In this document: positions 36,238-45,639 of the stretch, piece by piece
How positions within the stretch are numbered: position 1 is the first letter of the stretch
Layout of the letters: the number at the start of each line of letters is the position of its first letter
Origin: Burkholderiales bacterium LSUCC0115
GTDB lineage: Bacteria; Pseudomonadota; Gammaproteobacteria; Burkholderiales; Burkholderiaceae_A
Direction: 5' to 3'
NCBI GenBank assembly: GCA_009646425.1
Contig: WJBW01000002.1
Coordinates: 1 to 64,000, forward strand
Length of the DNA stretch: 64,000 nt
Translations under genes and position numbers: made by a program
Notes under the pieces: model-generated
Told to the model about the DNA's origin: nothing
What the model saw: only the letters and a program-made list of their open reading frames with translations
The model's database searches: none

Positions 36238-36540
36238 ATGGACCTCACACCCCGGGAAAAAGACAAACTCCTCATCTTTACTGCTGGCCTTCTGGCGGAG
36301 CGTCGGCTGGCTCGAGGCTTGAGATTAAATGTCCCTGAGGCCATTGCGCTGATCACCTGCGCCATTCTTGAGGGCGCACGGGACGGCAAGACCGTCGCGG
36401 AGCTCATGACAATCGGCACGCAAATTTTGTCGAAAGACCAGGTGATGCCTGGCGTCAGTGAGATGATCGCCGACATTCAGGTCGAAGCGACATTCCCAGA
36501 CGGCACCAAGCTGGTCACCGTTCATCAACCCATTGCCTAA
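36238..36540 (+). CDS. ureA: Urease gamma subunit
   Basis: A 100-residue UreA of standard length: [40 protein letters not shown] and the [13 protein letters not shown] end. It is the smallest structural subunit of the (UreABC)3 trimer that hydrolyses urea to ammonia and carbamate. It is separated from ureB by a small membrane protein gene instead of being adjacent. Confidence 0.97.
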   Translation: MDLTPREKDKLLIFTAGLLAERRLARGLRLNVPEAIALITCAILEGARDGKTVAELMTIGTQILSKDQVMPGVSEMIADIQVEATFPDGTKLVTVHQPIA

Positions 36541-36566
36541 AGACCAATCTAGGAAAGGAAATTCTG

Positions 36567-36743
36567 ATGTACAAACTGATCGCTGGAATCGTCGCACTCA
36601 TGACCGCCTCGTTGGCGTTCGCCCACCCGGGCCATCATCACGGTCCGAGCACACCCGAGATTCACGGGTTGTTCTCATGGGAGCAGTTGGTCTGGGTTGC
36701 CATCCTTACGGTGCTGGTGGCCTTGTACATTCGATCAAAATAG
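36567..36743 (+). CDS. Small His-rich membrane protein between ureA and ureB
   Basis: A 58-residue protein. It has an N-terminal signal-like segment (residues 1-19, ending SLAFA), then HPGHHHGP, a short linker, a second hydrophobic helix (about 40-54) and a basic end. AGGAAAGGAA precedes the ATG, and it ends 10 bp before ureB, so it is well placed for translation. HupE/UreJ nickel permeases often occupy this position and begin with a signal followed by AHPGH, but they are about 190 residues. This could be a reduced UreJ-like or nickel-handling protein, or an unrelated small protein. Function is unknown. Confidence 0.78.
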   Translation: MYKLIAGIVALMTASLAFAHPGHHHGPSTPEIHGLFSWEQLVWVAILTVLVALYIRSK

Positions 36744-36753
36744 GACGACAACC

Positions 36754-37059
36754 ATGATTCCCGGAGAACTGATACCGGCCGACGGTCAGATCGAGCTGAA
36801 TGTCGGGCGTCCAAGTATTGAGGTCGCCGTCACCAACCGCGGCGATCGCCCCGTACAAGTCGGGTCTCACTATCACTTCCACGAAGTCAATCAGGCTCTC
36901 TCATTCGATCGCGAAAGGACCCGGGGATATCGACTGAACATTGCGGCCGGTACAGCTGTGCGCTTTGAGCCAGGCCAAAAGAGAACCGTCTCTTTGGTAG
37001 CACTCGGCGGAGACCGGATTGTTTTCGGCTTCCAAGGCCGAATTATGGGGGCGCTCTGA
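36754..37059 (+). CDS. ureB: Urease beta subunit
   Basis: A 101-residue UreB. The start [16 protein letters not shown] at 36754 is chosen by homology. It has [20 protein letters not shown] and the Gly/Phe-rich end [11 protein letters not shown]. It forms the structural trimer with UreA and UreC. Its TGA overlaps the ureC ATG (ATGA type), suggesting coupled equimolar synthesis. Confidence 0.97.
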   Translation: MIPGELIPADGQIELNVGRPSIEVAVTNRGDRPVQVGSHYHFHEVNQALSFDRERTRGYRLNIAAGTAVRFEPGQKRTVSLVALGGDRIVFGFQGRIMGAL

Positions 37060-38759
37060 TGGCCAAGATGACCAGACGCGCTTATGCGGAGATGTTCGGA
37101 CCGACCACCGGTGACCGTGTTCGATTGGCCGATACCAATTTAGTGGTCGAGGTCGAGAAGGACTTCACCACCTATGGCGAGGAAGTGAAATTCGGCGGTG
37201 GAAAAGTTATCCGAGATGGCATGGGCCAAAGCCAACGCCTATCAGCCGACTCAGCCGATACTGTTCTGACCAACGCGTTGATCATTGACCACTGGGGCAT
37301 CGTCAAGGCGGACATTGGCATCAAGAACGGGCGCATCTCAGGTATCGGCAAGGCGGGAAACCCGGATATCCAGCCCGGTGTGTCGATTGTCATAGGACCC
37401 GGCTCGGAGATTATCGCCGCAGAGGGCATGATTGTGACGGCGGGTGGGATTGACTCACACATCCACTTCATCTGTCCCCAGCAGATCGAGGAGGCTATCT
37501 CCAGTGGTATCACCACGATGCTTGGCGGTGGCACCGGGCCGGCAACGGGTACCTTTGCCACCACCTGCACACCCGGCCCCTGGCACATCCACAGCATGCT
37601 GGCCGCAATCGACAGTTTCCCCATGAATATTGGGCTCCTAGGGAAAGGCAATGCCAGCAGACCCGAGCCACTCAAGGAACAGATCCGTGCGGGTGCGATT
37701 GGTCTCAAGCTTCACGAAGACTGGGGTACCACACCGGCCGCAATCGACAACTGCCTATCGGTGGCGGAGGAGATGGATGTTCAGGTTGCGATTCACACCG
37801 ATACGCTCAATGAGTCTGGTTTTGTCGACGACACCATCGCAGCCTTCAAGGGTCGAACTATTCACACCTTTCACACGGAGGGGGCTGGCGGAGGTCACGC
37901 GCCCGACATCATCAAGGCAGCCTCGCTTCCGAATGTCCTTCCCTCCTCCACCAATCCCACCATGCCGTTTACGGTCAACACCATCGATGAGCACCTGGAC
38001 ATGCTCATGGTCTGTCATCACCTAGACGCCTCGATCGCTGAGGACATCGCCTTTGCTGAAAGTCGAATTCGACGAGAAACGATTGCCGCAGAGGATATCC
38101 TCCACGATCTCGGCGCTTTCTCGATGATGAGCTCGGACTCCCAGGCCATGGGCCGGGTTGGTGAGGTCATTGTGCGAACTTGGCAGACGGCCCACAAGAT
38201 GAAGGCCCAGCGCGGCAGTCTGTCGGGCGACAGTGCGCAATCAGATAACGAGCGCGTCAAACGCTACATCTCGAAGTACACGATCAACCCTGCTGTTACA
38301 CATGGGATGAGTCACCTGGTTGGCTCAGTAGAGGTCGGCAAGTTGGCCGACCTGGTGGTCTGGCGCCCGGCCTACTTTGGCGTCAAGCCCACTTTGGTCT
38401 TGAAGTCTGGAATGATCGCCTGGGCCCTGATGGGTGACCCCAATGCGTCCATTCCGACCCCACAACCTGTTCACATGAGACCCATGTTTGGGGCATACGG
38501 GAGGGCGCTGTCGACCTCTATCACTTTCGTCTCTCAGGCAGCACTTCACAGCCCCTCCATTGCGGCGTTGAACTTAACCAAAACACTCTCTGCCGTTCAC
38601 TCCTGTCGTGGCGTAACCAAGGCGGACATGGTTCACAACAGCTGGCAGCCCAACATCACGGTAGACCCCCAGACCTATCTGGTCCATGCCGATGGTGAGT
38701 TGCTGGTCTGTGAGCCAGCCAAGGAATTACCAATGGCGCAACGGTATTTCCTGTTTTAG
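37059..38759 (+). CDS. ureC: Urease alpha (catalytic) subunit
   Basis: A 566-residue UreC with a complete active site. His134 and His136 (GGIDSHIHF), the carbamylated Lys217 with His219 ([10 protein letters not shown]), His246 (VAIHTDT), the nearby [16 protein letters not shown] histidine and the catalytic flap (MVCHHLD) are all present at the classical numbering. It binds two nickel ions and hydrolyses urea. The C-terminus PMAQRYFLF is canonical. Nothing suggests decay, unlike the upstream transporter gene. Confidence 0.98.
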   Translation: MAKMTRRAYAEMFGPTTGDRVRLADTNLVVEVEKDFTTYGEEVKFGGGKVIRDGMGQSQRLSADSADTVLTNALIIDHWGIVKADIGIKNGRISGIGKAGNPDIQPGVSIVIGPGSEIIAAEGMIVTAGGIDSHIHFICPQQIEEAISSGITTMLGGGTGPATGTFATTCTPGPWHIHSMLAAIDSFPMNIGLLGKGNASRPEPLKEQIRAGAIGLKLHEDWGTTPAAIDNCLSVAEEMDVQVAIHTDTLNESGFVDDTIAAFKGRTIHTFHTEGAGGGHAPDIIKAASLPNVLPSSTNPTMPFTVNTIDEHLDMLMVCHHLDASIAEDIAFAESRIRRETIAAEDILHDLGAFSMMSSDSQAMGRVGEVIVRTWQTAHKMKAQRGSLSGDSAQSDNERVKRYISKYTINPAVTHGMSHLVGSVEVGKLADLVVWRPAYFGVKPTLVLKSGMIAWALMGDPNASIPTPQPVHMRPMFGAYGRALSTSITFVSQAALHSPSIAALNLTKTLSAVHSCRGVTKADMVHNSWQPNITVDPQTYLVHADGELLVCEPAKELPMAQRYFLF

Positions 38760-38763
38760 ACCA

Positions 38764-39291
38764 ATGCTGCTTACCGACTATCATCCGCCGTCGAATGGAT
38801 CCGAGTTAGGGCTGGTGCCGACCGACTGTCTGCTGCTTCGTTTCGATCAGAGGTGCAGGAGCCGTTTCACCGCAGTTACAACCACTCAACAGAGGCCCGT
38901 CAATGTCTTGCTGCCTCGGGGCATCATCATCAGGCATGGCGGTCTTCTGACCAATGCGGCCGGGGAATGTATAGAGGTGATTGCCGCGGACGAATCCCTA
39001 TTGCGGGTCAGTGCACAGGATCCCCACGACTTGCTTCGTGCTGCTTATCACCTCGGTAACCGCCATGTGAAACTGGAGGTCCGACCGACGTACTTGCAAC
39101 TAGAGCAGGATCCGGTACTCCAGGAGATGTTGTTGCGCCTTGGGGGACTAACTGTTGAGACAGTAGAGGCCATATTTGAGCCTGAGGTCGGCGCCTATGG
39201 GGGTGGCCATCATCATGGTCACGATGAGACCTTTGCGGAGGACTATGCCTCAGCCCAGGCGGCCTACAAACACCACCATGGCGCCTCGTAA
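38764..39291 (+). CDS. ureE: Urease accessory protein UreE (nickel chaperone)
   Basis: A 175-residue UreE. The N-terminal domain is LLPRGIIIRHGGLLTNAAGE and the metal domain AAYHLGNRHVKLEVR contains the conserved GNRH histidine. The C-terminal tail is His-rich (GGGHHHGHDE and KHHHGAS), able to carry several nickel ions. It passes nickel to UreG. ATG 38764 lies 4 bp after ureC; an earlier ATG at 38686 is inside ureC and not used. Its end overlaps ureF by 14 bp. Confidence 0.94.
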   Translation: MLLTDYHPPSNGSELGLVPTDCLLLRFDQRCRSRFTAVTTTQQRPVNVLLPRGIIIRHGGLLTNAAGECIEVIAADESLLRVSAQDPHDLLRAAYHLGNRHVKLEVRPTYLQLEQDPVLQEMLLRLGGLTVETVEAIFEPEVGAYGGGHHHGHDETFAEDYASAQAAYKHHHGAS

Positions 39292-40012
39292 GAAGACTAC
39301 CCCGAGTGATCACTCCCCGGTGCCGGTGAGTTCGGCAGGCTTGCAGGCGCTGATTCGGCTGTCTTCGGCAAGTCTTCCCATTGGTGGCTACAGCTACTCC
39401 CAGGGGTTGGAGTCGGCCGTGGCCCACGGCCGGGTCAATGGTCTTGTGGATTTGAGGCAATGGCTCGCCAGTTCCCTGACGATCTGGCCAAAGGCAGATG
39501 CCTTGTTATGGGCGCTCAGCTTTCAGACGCTAGTCGATGGACGTCCAACTCATTTGGAGAGATTCAACCAGATTCATTGGGCCAGCAGAGACTCGGCTGA
39601 GCTAAGAGCAGAGGCAGAACAGATGGGCTGGTCTCTGGTTCGGCTGTTGGTAGATTTGGGATGGGTCACCGGATCGTTGCAAGGGCAGCTGCAGGCGCTG
39701 CAGCCTCCCACTTTTCTCGTGGCCCATGCCAGTGCCTGTTGGAGCCAAGGAATTGATCTGCAGACGGGGCTGGTGTCATTTTGCTTCACCTTTGTAGAAA
39801 GTCAGATTCAGGCTGCCCAAAAGCTTCTCCCCATCGGACAGGCCGCTGCACAAAGATTGCTCTGTGAGATGCAAACAAAAATTGATCTCTGTATTGCCGA
39901 GACACTTGAGGCATTGGTACAAGGTGAATCGGCTCTGCATACGGCTGCACCTTTACACGCCATTCTCTGCGCCCGACACGAATTTCAATACTCCAGACTA
40001 TTCCGCTCTTGA
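39278..40012 (+). CDS. ureF: Urease accessory protein UreF
   Basis: A 244-residue all-helical UreF. Key stretches are IRLSSASLPIGGYSYSQGLE, the ADALLWALSFQT helix and the C-terminal RLFRS. UreF acts as the GTPase-checking partner of UreG in the UreDFG complex. ATG 39278 sits within the last codons of ureE, giving translational coupling. The short Lys/Ser-rich N-terminus before the core is normal for the family. Confidence 0.94.
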   Translation: MAPRKKTTPSDHSPVPVSSAGLQALIRLSSASLPIGGYSYSQGLESAVAHGRVNGLVDLRQWLASSLTIWPKADALLWALSFQTLVDGRPTHLERFNQIHWASRDSAELRAEAEQMGWSLVRLLVDLGWVTGSLQGQLQALQPPTFLVAHASACWSQGIDLQTGLVSFCFTFVESQIQAAQKLLPIGQAAAQRLLCEMQTKIDLCIAETLEALVQGESALHTAAPLHAILCARHEFQYSRLFRS

Positions 40013-40024
40013 TCACTACCTGCC

Positions 40025-40657
40025 ATGACAAAAGTTATACAAACCCGTACAAAGAAACTTCCCCCACTTCGCGTTGGCGTTGGAGGACCCGTTGGCTCCG
40101 GCAAGACCACTCTGCTGGAGGTCCTCTGCAAGAGGCTGCGGGGCCAATATGACTTGGTGGCCATCACCAATGACATCTACACCAAGGAAGACCAGCGCCT
40201 GCTGACTCTGTCAGGTGCCCTCCCGGCTGAGCGAATCATGGGAGTCGAGACGGGCGGTTGTCCGCACACGGCGATTCGTGAGGACGCCAGTATTAATCTC
40301 GAAGCCGTCGACCGGATGGTTCAGAGATTCCCAGACGTCGACATCGTGTTTGTAGAGTCCGGGGGAGACAACCTGGCTGCGACCTTCAGCCCAGAGTTGT
40401 CTGACTTCACCATTTATGTGATTGATGTTGCCGGCGGAGAGAAGGTGCCTCGCAAGGGCGGGCCTGGTATTACCCGATCAGACTTTTTGGTCATCAACAA
40501 GGCTGATCTGGCGCCCTATGTCGGGGCAGACCTGGACATTATGAAAGCCGACACGGCCCGAATGCGCCCCAATGCGCCGTGGTGTCTCTGCAACCTCAAG
40601 ACCGGAGAGGGGCTTGACCAAGTCGTGAGCGCCCTGGAAAAGGCCCTACTGGTTTAA
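40025..40657 (+). CDS. ureG: Urease accessory GTPase UreG
   Basis: A 210-residue SIMIBI GTPase. P-loop [17 protein letters not shown] is at about 18-34, with [30 protein letters not shown] (Cys-Pro-His nickel site), [17 protein letters not shown] and [11 protein letters not shown]. It powers nickel delivery into UreC. It is the last gene of the urease operon; a weak GGATGA/TCATCC hairpin (40667-40687) follows without a T-run. Confidence 0.97.
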   Translation: MTKVIQTRTKKLPPLRVGVGGPVGSGKTTLLEVLCKRLRGQYDLVAITNDIYTKEDQRLLTLSGALPAERIMGVETGGCPHTAIREDASINLEAVDRMVQRFPDVDIVFVESGGDNLAATFSPELSDFTIYVIDVAGGEKVPRKGGPGITRSDFLVINKADLAPYVGADLDIMKADTARMRPNAPWCLCNLKTGEGLDQVVSALEKALLV

Positions 40658-40701
40658 TAGTTTGCTGGATGACGGACACCATCATCCGATAGGCTGATGG
40701 C

Positions 40702-41877
40702 ATGACTGTCGAACCGTTACTCCGTAGTCGCCGCAGGGGCCTTGTCATCGGACTGGGCCTGCTTGGCCTGGGCGCAGCCAGGCCTTCTTGGACTGCTGCC
40801 CAAGCCCCAGGACGTGTGCGCCCGGCCGATGTCCCCAAGGATCCGCCCACTCCCCTTCGGATCCGACCCCTGGCTCAGGATCTCCATCACCCCTGGGCTG
40901 TGGCTAGCCTACCGAGAGGCGAATATCTGGTCACCGAAAGGCGGGGTCAACTGCTGCGCCTCTCAGTCAAAGGGGATCGCACAGTCGTCAGTGGCCTACC
41001 GATGGTTTACGGCCAGGGTCAAGGTGGCCTTTTAGACGTCATCGTCTCGCCTAGCTTTGCCAAAGACCAGACCTTGTTCCTGAGCTATGCCGAGCCCAGC
41101 GCTAGGGGGGCCAGGACTGCCGTCTACAGGGCTGAGCTGCAGGGAAGCCGACTGGCCAATGGCCAAAGAATTTTCGCCCAGGCCGACGACTACGGCGGCG
41201 GCTTTCATTTTGGATCCCGACTGGCCATCGACCGAGCCGGCTACTTGTTTGTCACGACGGGAGACCGTTATCACCACCGCGATCTGGCACAGAACTTGGG
41301 ATCACATCTCGGCAAGATCATCCGAATTCATAGTGATGGGCGAACGCCCGTAGACAACCCCTTTGTGAATTGGCCCGGTGCGCTGGGCAACATCTACAGC
41401 TTCGGTCATCGAAACCTTCAGGGCCTGGCCATTCATCCGGATAGTGGCCAGTTGATGGCCCATGAGCATGGCCCGCAAGGTGGGGACGAGTTGAACCTGG
41501 TCCAAGCGGGCCAGAACTTCGGCTGGCCAGTGGTGACCTTTGGTCAGGAATACGGCAGTGGCGCCCCAATCGGCGAGGGTGTTCACCGATCGGATATGAC
41601 CGATCCTCTCTATGTCTGGGTGCCCTCTATTGCGCCCTCTGGGCTGGCGATTCTGGGGGCTTCATCGCAGCACCCGTGGGCCTCAAGCATGCTGATTGGC
41701 GGGCTGCGAGCTCGGTGCCTCGTTAAACTTACCGCACAACCATCAGCGGGTTTTGGCGAACGCCGCTATGCCCTGCCCGGCTCACCCAGAATCCGGGACG
41801 TACGAATTGGATCATCCGGCCAGGTTCTTGTTCTGACGGACGAACCAGCTGGCGGGCTTTTCGAGGTGTTGGTTTAG
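40702..41877 (+). CDS. PQQ-dependent sugar dehydrogenase-like protein (Tat-exported)
   Basis: A 391-residue soluble glucose/sorbosone dehydrogenase-family beta-propeller. The N-terminal RSRRRGLVIGLGLLGLGAA looks like a twin-arginine signal, so export folded to the periplasm is expected. Family marks include PWAVASLPRGEYLVTERRGQ, GQGGLLDVIVSPSF, SFGHRNLQGLAIHP and EHGPQGGDELN. The relatives are YliI/Asd, aldose sugar dehydrogenases using PQQ and calcium. No PQQ biosynthesis genes are in the window, so cofactor supply is unknown. Confidence 0.87.
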   Translation: MTVEPLLRSRRRGLVIGLGLLGLGAARPSWTAAQAPGRVRPADVPKDPPTPLRIRPLAQDLHHPWAVASLPRGEYLVTERRGQLLRLSVKGDRTVVSGLPMVYGQGQGGLLDVIVSPSFAKDQTLFLSYAEPSARGARTAVYRAELQGSRLANGQRIFAQADDYGGGFHFGSRLAIDRAGYLFVTTGDRYHHRDLAQNLGSHLGKIIRIHSDGRTPVDNPFVNWPGALGNIYSFGHRNLQGLAIHPDSGQLMAHEHGPQGGDELNLVQAGQNFGWPVVTFGQEYGSGAPIGEGVHRSDMTDPLYVWVPSIAPSGLAILGASSQHPWASSMLIGGLRARCLVKLTAQPSAGFGERRYALPGSPRIRDVRIGSSGQVLVLTDEPAGGLFEVLV

Positions 41878-41935
41878 CCCTGCTGCCACTCGGGAAAGTC
41901 ATCCCCTTCAGTTCTACACTCGCTACACTTGAACG

Positions 41936-42481
41936 GTGAAAACACTACCGTCTACATGGCTGATTGCGCTCTCGGCCCTGCTGCTCAGTCTGAATCTTGC
42001 AGCAGCCGAAATCATCGGAAAAGTCATCGCCGTCGCCGATGGGGACACCATCACCGTGCTAGCCCCTGGCAATCGTCCTACAAAAGTTCGTCTGGCCGGC
42101 ATAGACGCACCGGAGCGCAATCAGCCCTTTGGTCAAAAGAGTCGCCAGCATCTGGCTGACCTGGTCTTTGGAAAAGAAGTGCGGGTTAGCGTGGTGGACA
42201 AGGACCGTTATGGCCGAATCGTTGGGATCGTCTACGTGCCTCTGAAGATTCCCAATGGCGAAGTGATTGTGGACGTCGACCTGGCCCAGATTGAGTCTGG
42301 TCATGCCTGGGCCTACCGCGATTACCTGAAGGGTCTTCCCGCTGGGAAAGCTGGGCGCTACGTGGCGGCTGAGAAAGACGCCAAAGAGACCAAACAAGGA
42401 CTCTGGACCGATAAGAATCCGGAGCCACCCTGGCAGTGGCGAAAAGATCAGCGCAGCAAACGGCAGTCAGGCGCTAACTAG
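41936..42481 (+). CDS. Secreted thermonuclease (SNase-like)
   Basis: A 181-residue staphylococcal-nuclease-like protein. A signal peptide (residues 1-24, ending LNLAAA) precedes the SNase core VIAVADGDTITVL, KVRLAGIDAPERNQPFG and DRYGRIVGIVYV with KGLW at the end. The Asp/Arg/Glu active-site set (DGDT, R in RLAGIDAPE, DRYGR) is intact. It would degrade DNA or RNA in the periplasm or medium. The start is GTG at 41936. The stop overlaps the convergent dat stop by 8 bp. Confidence 0.88.
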   Translation: MKTLPSTWLIALSALLLSLNLAAAEIIGKVIAVADGDTITVLAPGNRPTKVRLAGIDAPERNQPFGQKSRQHLADLVFGKEVRVSVVDKDRYGRIVGIVYVPLKIPNGEVIVDVDLAQIESGHAWAYRDYLKGLPAGKAGRYVAAEKDAKETKQGLWTDKNPEPPWQWRKDQRSKRQSGAN

Positions 42482-43355
42482 CCGCCTTGGCCTGCTGATA
42501 TCGAGCGTAGAGTTTCTTAAAGACTGGACCTGGTCTCCCACTGCCCACAGGACTGTCATCCAACCTGGTCACTGGGAGAAGTTCCTTCGTCGCGGAACTC
42601 AACATCAATTCATCAGCATCTAGTACTTCGCCCTGACTGATCTTGCGCAGTTCAAAAGACAACCCCTCTTGCTGGCAGAGCTCTGCCACCAGTCCATATC
42701 GGATACCTTCGAGCACCAGGTTGTCCTTGGGAGGACCAAATACCTTGCCGTCTTTAACGACCCAGACGTTGCTAGCGGCCGCCTCGCTCAGGTAACCATC
42801 CCGAAACATGACGGTCTCGGTCGCGCCTACATCGGCACTGATCTGCCGTGACAACACGGCACCAAGCAGGCTGGTTGATTTGATGTGGGCCTTCTTCCAG
42901 CGGAAGTCCTCCTCGCTGACACAACGAACCCCATTCTCAAGGTCAGACGAAGAGACCGCCTTGAGGCTGTTGACCATGGCAAAAATGGTCGGCTTGATAT
43001 CCGACGGCATAGCGTGATCCCTCATCGCAACGCCGCGGGTCACCTGAATATAAATCAATTGATTGATGTCACTTGGCGCCTGACCAATCGACTGCGCGTG
43101 CCGATCCACGAGCTGCCTTACTAAATCTAACCAGCCTGCACGATCTAATAGGTTGGGAATTCGAATCTCAGCCAGACTGCGCTCTAGGCGACCCATGTGC
43201 TCAGCAAAACGAAAAGGACGCCCACCATAGACCGGCACGACCTCATAGATTCCATCCCCGAAGATGAACCCCCGGTCCATCACGCTGATGTTGGCTTTAT
43301 CGAGAGTAGAGAACTCACCATTGAGATAACAGGGAAGCGACTGAATAGAGGACAT
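42474..43355 (-). CDS. dat: D-amino acid aminotransferase
   Basis: A 293-residue class IV PLP aminotransferase. The N-terminus has CYLNGEFSTLDKANISVMDR and GFIFGDGIYEVVPVYGG. The catalytic Lys159 is in KAHIKSTSLLGAVLSRQ. The stretch YIQVTRGVAMRDHAMP, including the RGxxxRxH pattern, matches D-alanine transaminases rather than branched-chain (IlvE) enzymes. It interconverts D-amino acids with D-Glu/D-Ala. It is 20 bp downstream of the glutamate-type ABC transporter ATPase on the same strand, and a D-cysteine desulfhydrase diverges from that operon. This supports a D-amino-acid role. Confidence 0.85.
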   Translation of the reverse strand: MSSIQSLPCYLNGEFSTLDKANISVMDRGFIFGDGIYEVVPVYGGRPFRFAEHMGRLERSLAEIRIPNLLDRAGWLDLVRQLVDRHAQSIGQAPSDINQLIYIQVTRGVAMRDHAMPSDIKPTIFAMVNSLKAVSSSDLENGVRCVSEEDFRWKKAHIKSTSLLGAVLSRQISADVGATETVMFRDGYLSEAAASNVWVVKDGKVFGPPKDNLVLEGIRYGLVAELCQQEGLSFELRKISQGEVLDADELMLSSATKELLPVTRLDDSPVGSGRPGPVFKKLYARYQQAKAAS

Positions 43356-43375
43356 GGTCTTATCGAGGTAAAGGG

Positions 43376-44104
43376 TCAGTGACTCAGTATTTTGCTCAGA
43401 AAATCCTTGGCGCGTGGGTGCTGAGGATTTTCGAAGAAGGCATCGGGAGCCGCCACCTCCAGAATCTTGCCCTCGTCCATGAAAATCACCCGATCAGCCA
43501 CCTTTCTAGCAAAACCCATCTCATGGGTGACACAGATCATGGTGGTCCCCTGTTGGGCCAATGAGACCATCACGTCTAACACCTCCTTGACCATCTCGGG
43601 ATCCAAGGCACTTGTCGGTTCATCAAATAACATGGCAATCGGGTCCATACAGAGTGCCCGAGCAATCGCCACGCGCTGCTGCTGCCCCCCGGACAGCTGG
43701 CCTGGCACCTTGTCTGCGTGTTCCTTTAGTCCAACCCGCTCTAAGAGAGTCAAAGCGACTTGAGTGGCCTCTTCCGTTGAGCGCTTCAATACCTTCTCCT
43801 GACCCAAGGTGAGATTCTTGGTGACGGTCAGGTGAGGAAACAGCTCGAAATTCTGAAAAACCATACCGATCTGTGAACGCAACTGAGTCAGATCAGTAGA
43901 GGGGTCCTTCAGCGATGTCTGGTTCACCAGGATATCCCCCGACTGGAATGATTCCAAACCGTTCGCGCACTTGATTAACGTGGACTTGCCTGAGCCAGAG
44001 GGACCACAAACCACTACCACTTCACCCTTCTGAACCAGAGCGCTGCAGTCTTTTAGAACCTGAAAGTCACCGTACCACTTGTTGACGTTCTTAAACTCAA
44101 TCAT
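43376..44104 (-). CDS. gltL: Glutamate/aspartate-type ABC transporter ATP-binding protein
   Basis: A 242-residue polar-amino-acid transporter ATPase. Walker [22 protein letters not shown]-loop [15 protein letters not shown], signature [16 protein letters not shown], Walker [16 protein letters not shown] and H-loop [14 protein letters not shown] are intact. The best-known relative is GltL of E. coli. It drives GltJK. It is 15 bp after gltK and 20 bp before dat, likely one transcript. Confidence 0.93.
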   Translation of the reverse strand: MIEFKNVNKWYGDFQVLKDCSALVQKGEVVVVCGPSGSGKSTLIKCANGLESFQSGDILVNQTSLKDPSTDLTQLRSQIGMVFQNFELFPHLTVTKNLTLGQEKVLKRSTEEATQVALTLLERVGLKEHADKVPGQLSGGQQQRVAIARALCMDPIAMLFDEPTSALDPEMVKEVLDVMVSLAQQGTTMICVTHEMGFARKVADRVIFMDEGKILEVAAPDAFFENPQHPRAKDFLSKILSH

Positions 44105-44119
44105 GAAACCCCCAAATCG

Positions 44120-44818
44120 CTATCGAATGATCGAAATCTTCGCCTGTAGCCTGCGAACATACATAGAGGCGGTGAAACAGATCACGAAGTAAACCAGTGC
44201 TGCAAAGGTGTACATCTCCACGAGTCGACCGTCTCGGTTGGCCACCTTGACTGCAGCCCCTAAAAAGTCGGTACTCGAGATCACATAGACCAAAGAGGTA
44301 TCTTGAAACAAGATAATTGTCTGGGTGAGCAAAACGGGCAGCATATTGCGAACAGCCTGGGGCAGGACGATGTAGGTCATCGTCTGCCGATAATTCAAAC
44401 CAAGCGCGTACCCGGCAGCAGTCTGGCCCTTGGACACCGACTGAATACCCGCCCGCATGATCTCGCAATAAAACGCCGCCTCAAACATGGTGAAGGTAAT
44501 CAGGGCGCTGGAGAAGGCGCCGACCTTAACGGGCTGACCGCTGCCAACCAACCATCCCCCGATGTAAGGCACCAAGAAGAAAAACCAGAAAATCACCAAG
44601 ACCAGCGGCAACGAACGCATGAGGTTTACGTAACCAGCAGCGACCGTCGACAAGACTCGAAATGACGAGAGACGCATCAGCGCCAGGAGCGTTCCAAAGA
44701 GCACTCCACCCAGACTGGCCAGCAGCGTGAGGGTTAGGGAAAAAGTCATCCCGTCCCTAAAGAGATAGACCCAAGACCTTTGGATGACGTCGAAATCGAA
44801 GTTGTAGCCCATGGTCAA
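44120..44818 (-). CDS. gltK: Amino acid ABC transporter permease GltK
   Basis: A 232-residue HisM-type permease with about five membrane segments: SLTLTLLASLGGVLFGTLLA, LMRSLPLVLVIFWFFFLVPY, then the loop YCEIMRAGIQSVSKGQTAAG with GLNYRQTMTYIVLPQAVRN. It forms the membrane channel with GltJ. Its start overlaps the gltJ stop by 4 bp (ATGA), consistent with coupled expression. The substrate is inferred from the family (Glu/Asp or a related acidic amino acid). Confidence 0.92.
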   Translation of the reverse strand: MTMGYNFDFDVIQRSWVYLFRDGMTFSLTLTLLASLGGVLFGTLLALMRLSSFRVLSTVAAGYVNLMRSLPLVLVIFWFFFLVPYIGGWLVGSGQPVKVGAFSSALITFTMFEAAFYCEIMRAGIQSVSKGQTAAGYALGLNYRQTMTYIVLPQAVRNMLPVLLTQTIILFQDTSLVYVISSTDFLGAAVKVANRDGRLVEMYTFAALVYFVICFTASMYVRRLQAKISIIR

Positions 44819-45576
44819 TGCCCTGCCGTGATCTTGGCCGAATCTGAGCCAATCAACCCAACAATCCGCAGCCGAGACTCAAGCCGACGAGAGACTACAA
44901 CGACCAGTATGTTGACCACGAAGTAGATCAGGGTCGCAGCGGCAAAGGCCTCAAACACCTGAAACGTGAATTCCTGCATGGCCCGTGCCCTGGCGGTCAA
45001 CTCCATCAAGCCTATCGTCAATGCGAGCGAGGTATTCTTGATGCAGTTAAGAAACTCTGAGGTCAGCGGCGGCAGAATAATGCGACCAACGACTGGCATC
45101 AGCACATGCCGGTAGACCTGCCAAGTGGTGAGACCAATGGCCATTCCAGCCATCTTCTGGCCCCGGGGGATGGCACCTAGACCAGACCTCACCTGCTCTG
45201 CCACCCGAACAGAGGTGAACAGACCCAGACAGAGAACTGCGGGTACCAATGAGGCCCAAGGCGGTGGCATCTGCTTAATCGCATTGCCCATGTTGACCGG
45301 CAAGAGCTCCGGCAGAACGAAGTACCAGAGGAACATTTGAACTAGAAGCGGGATGTTCCGGAAGAGTTCCACGTAGAAAAAGCACAGACGCTCAATCGTG
45401 GCGTTACCGAGTGTGCGCAAAATACCCACGGTCACACCGAGCGTTAGCGCCAAAACCCAAGACATCAAAGCAGCAGCGACGGTCCAACCAAGACCACCAA
45501 TCAGGTACTCAAGATAAGTCCCCGTCGCGCCAGGTTCTAGGTCAAAAAAAATGCCCCAGTTCCAGTTGTAATTCAA
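44815..45576 (-). CDS. gltJ: Amino acid ABC transporter permease GltJ (TTG start)
   Basis: A 253-residue permease. The N-terminus MNYNWNWGIFFDLEPGATG parallels E. coli GltJ. The middle has LYVELFRN-like FFYVELFRNIPLLVQMFLWY and the loop VAEQVRSGLGAIPRGQKMAG. The start must be TTG at 45576, supported by GGGAGG five bases upstream and by homology beginning at this codon. The gene is separated from gltI by an intrinsic terminator, which would make permease levels lower than binding-protein levels. Confidence 0.92.
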   Translation of the reverse strand: MNYNWNWGIFFDLEPGATGTYLEYLIGGLGWTVAAALMSWVLALTLGVTVGILRTLGNATIERLCFFYVELFRNIPLLVQMFLWYFVLPELLPVNMGNAIKQMPPPWASLVPAVLCLGLFTSVRVAEQVRSGLGAIPRGQKMAGMAIGLTTWQVYRHVLMPVVGRIILPPLTSEFLNCIKNTSLALTIGLMELTARARAMQEFTFQVFEAFAAATLIYFVVNILVVVVSRRLESRLRIVGLIGSDSAKITAGH

Positions 45577-45593
45577 AAGCGCCTCCCAAGCCT

Positions 45594-45623
45594 AAAAAAA
45601 TGAGGGGGGCATGCCCCCCTCAT
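45594..45623 (-). terminator. Intrinsic terminator between gltI and gltJ
   Basis: On the minus strand ATGAGGGGGG and CCCCCCTCAT pair (10 bp) around CATG, followed by seven T. It sits 16 bp after the gltI stop and upstream of gltJ in the same transcript direction. Partial read-through would yield excess binding protein over membrane parts, as in many ABC operons. Confidence 0.9.
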
Positions 45624-45639
45624 CAACACTCGTTCGAGC

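Noticed and set aside
40667-40687. Hairpin after ureG as an intrinsic terminator
   Set aside because: Only a 6-bp stem with a 9-nt loop and no T-run; too weak to call.
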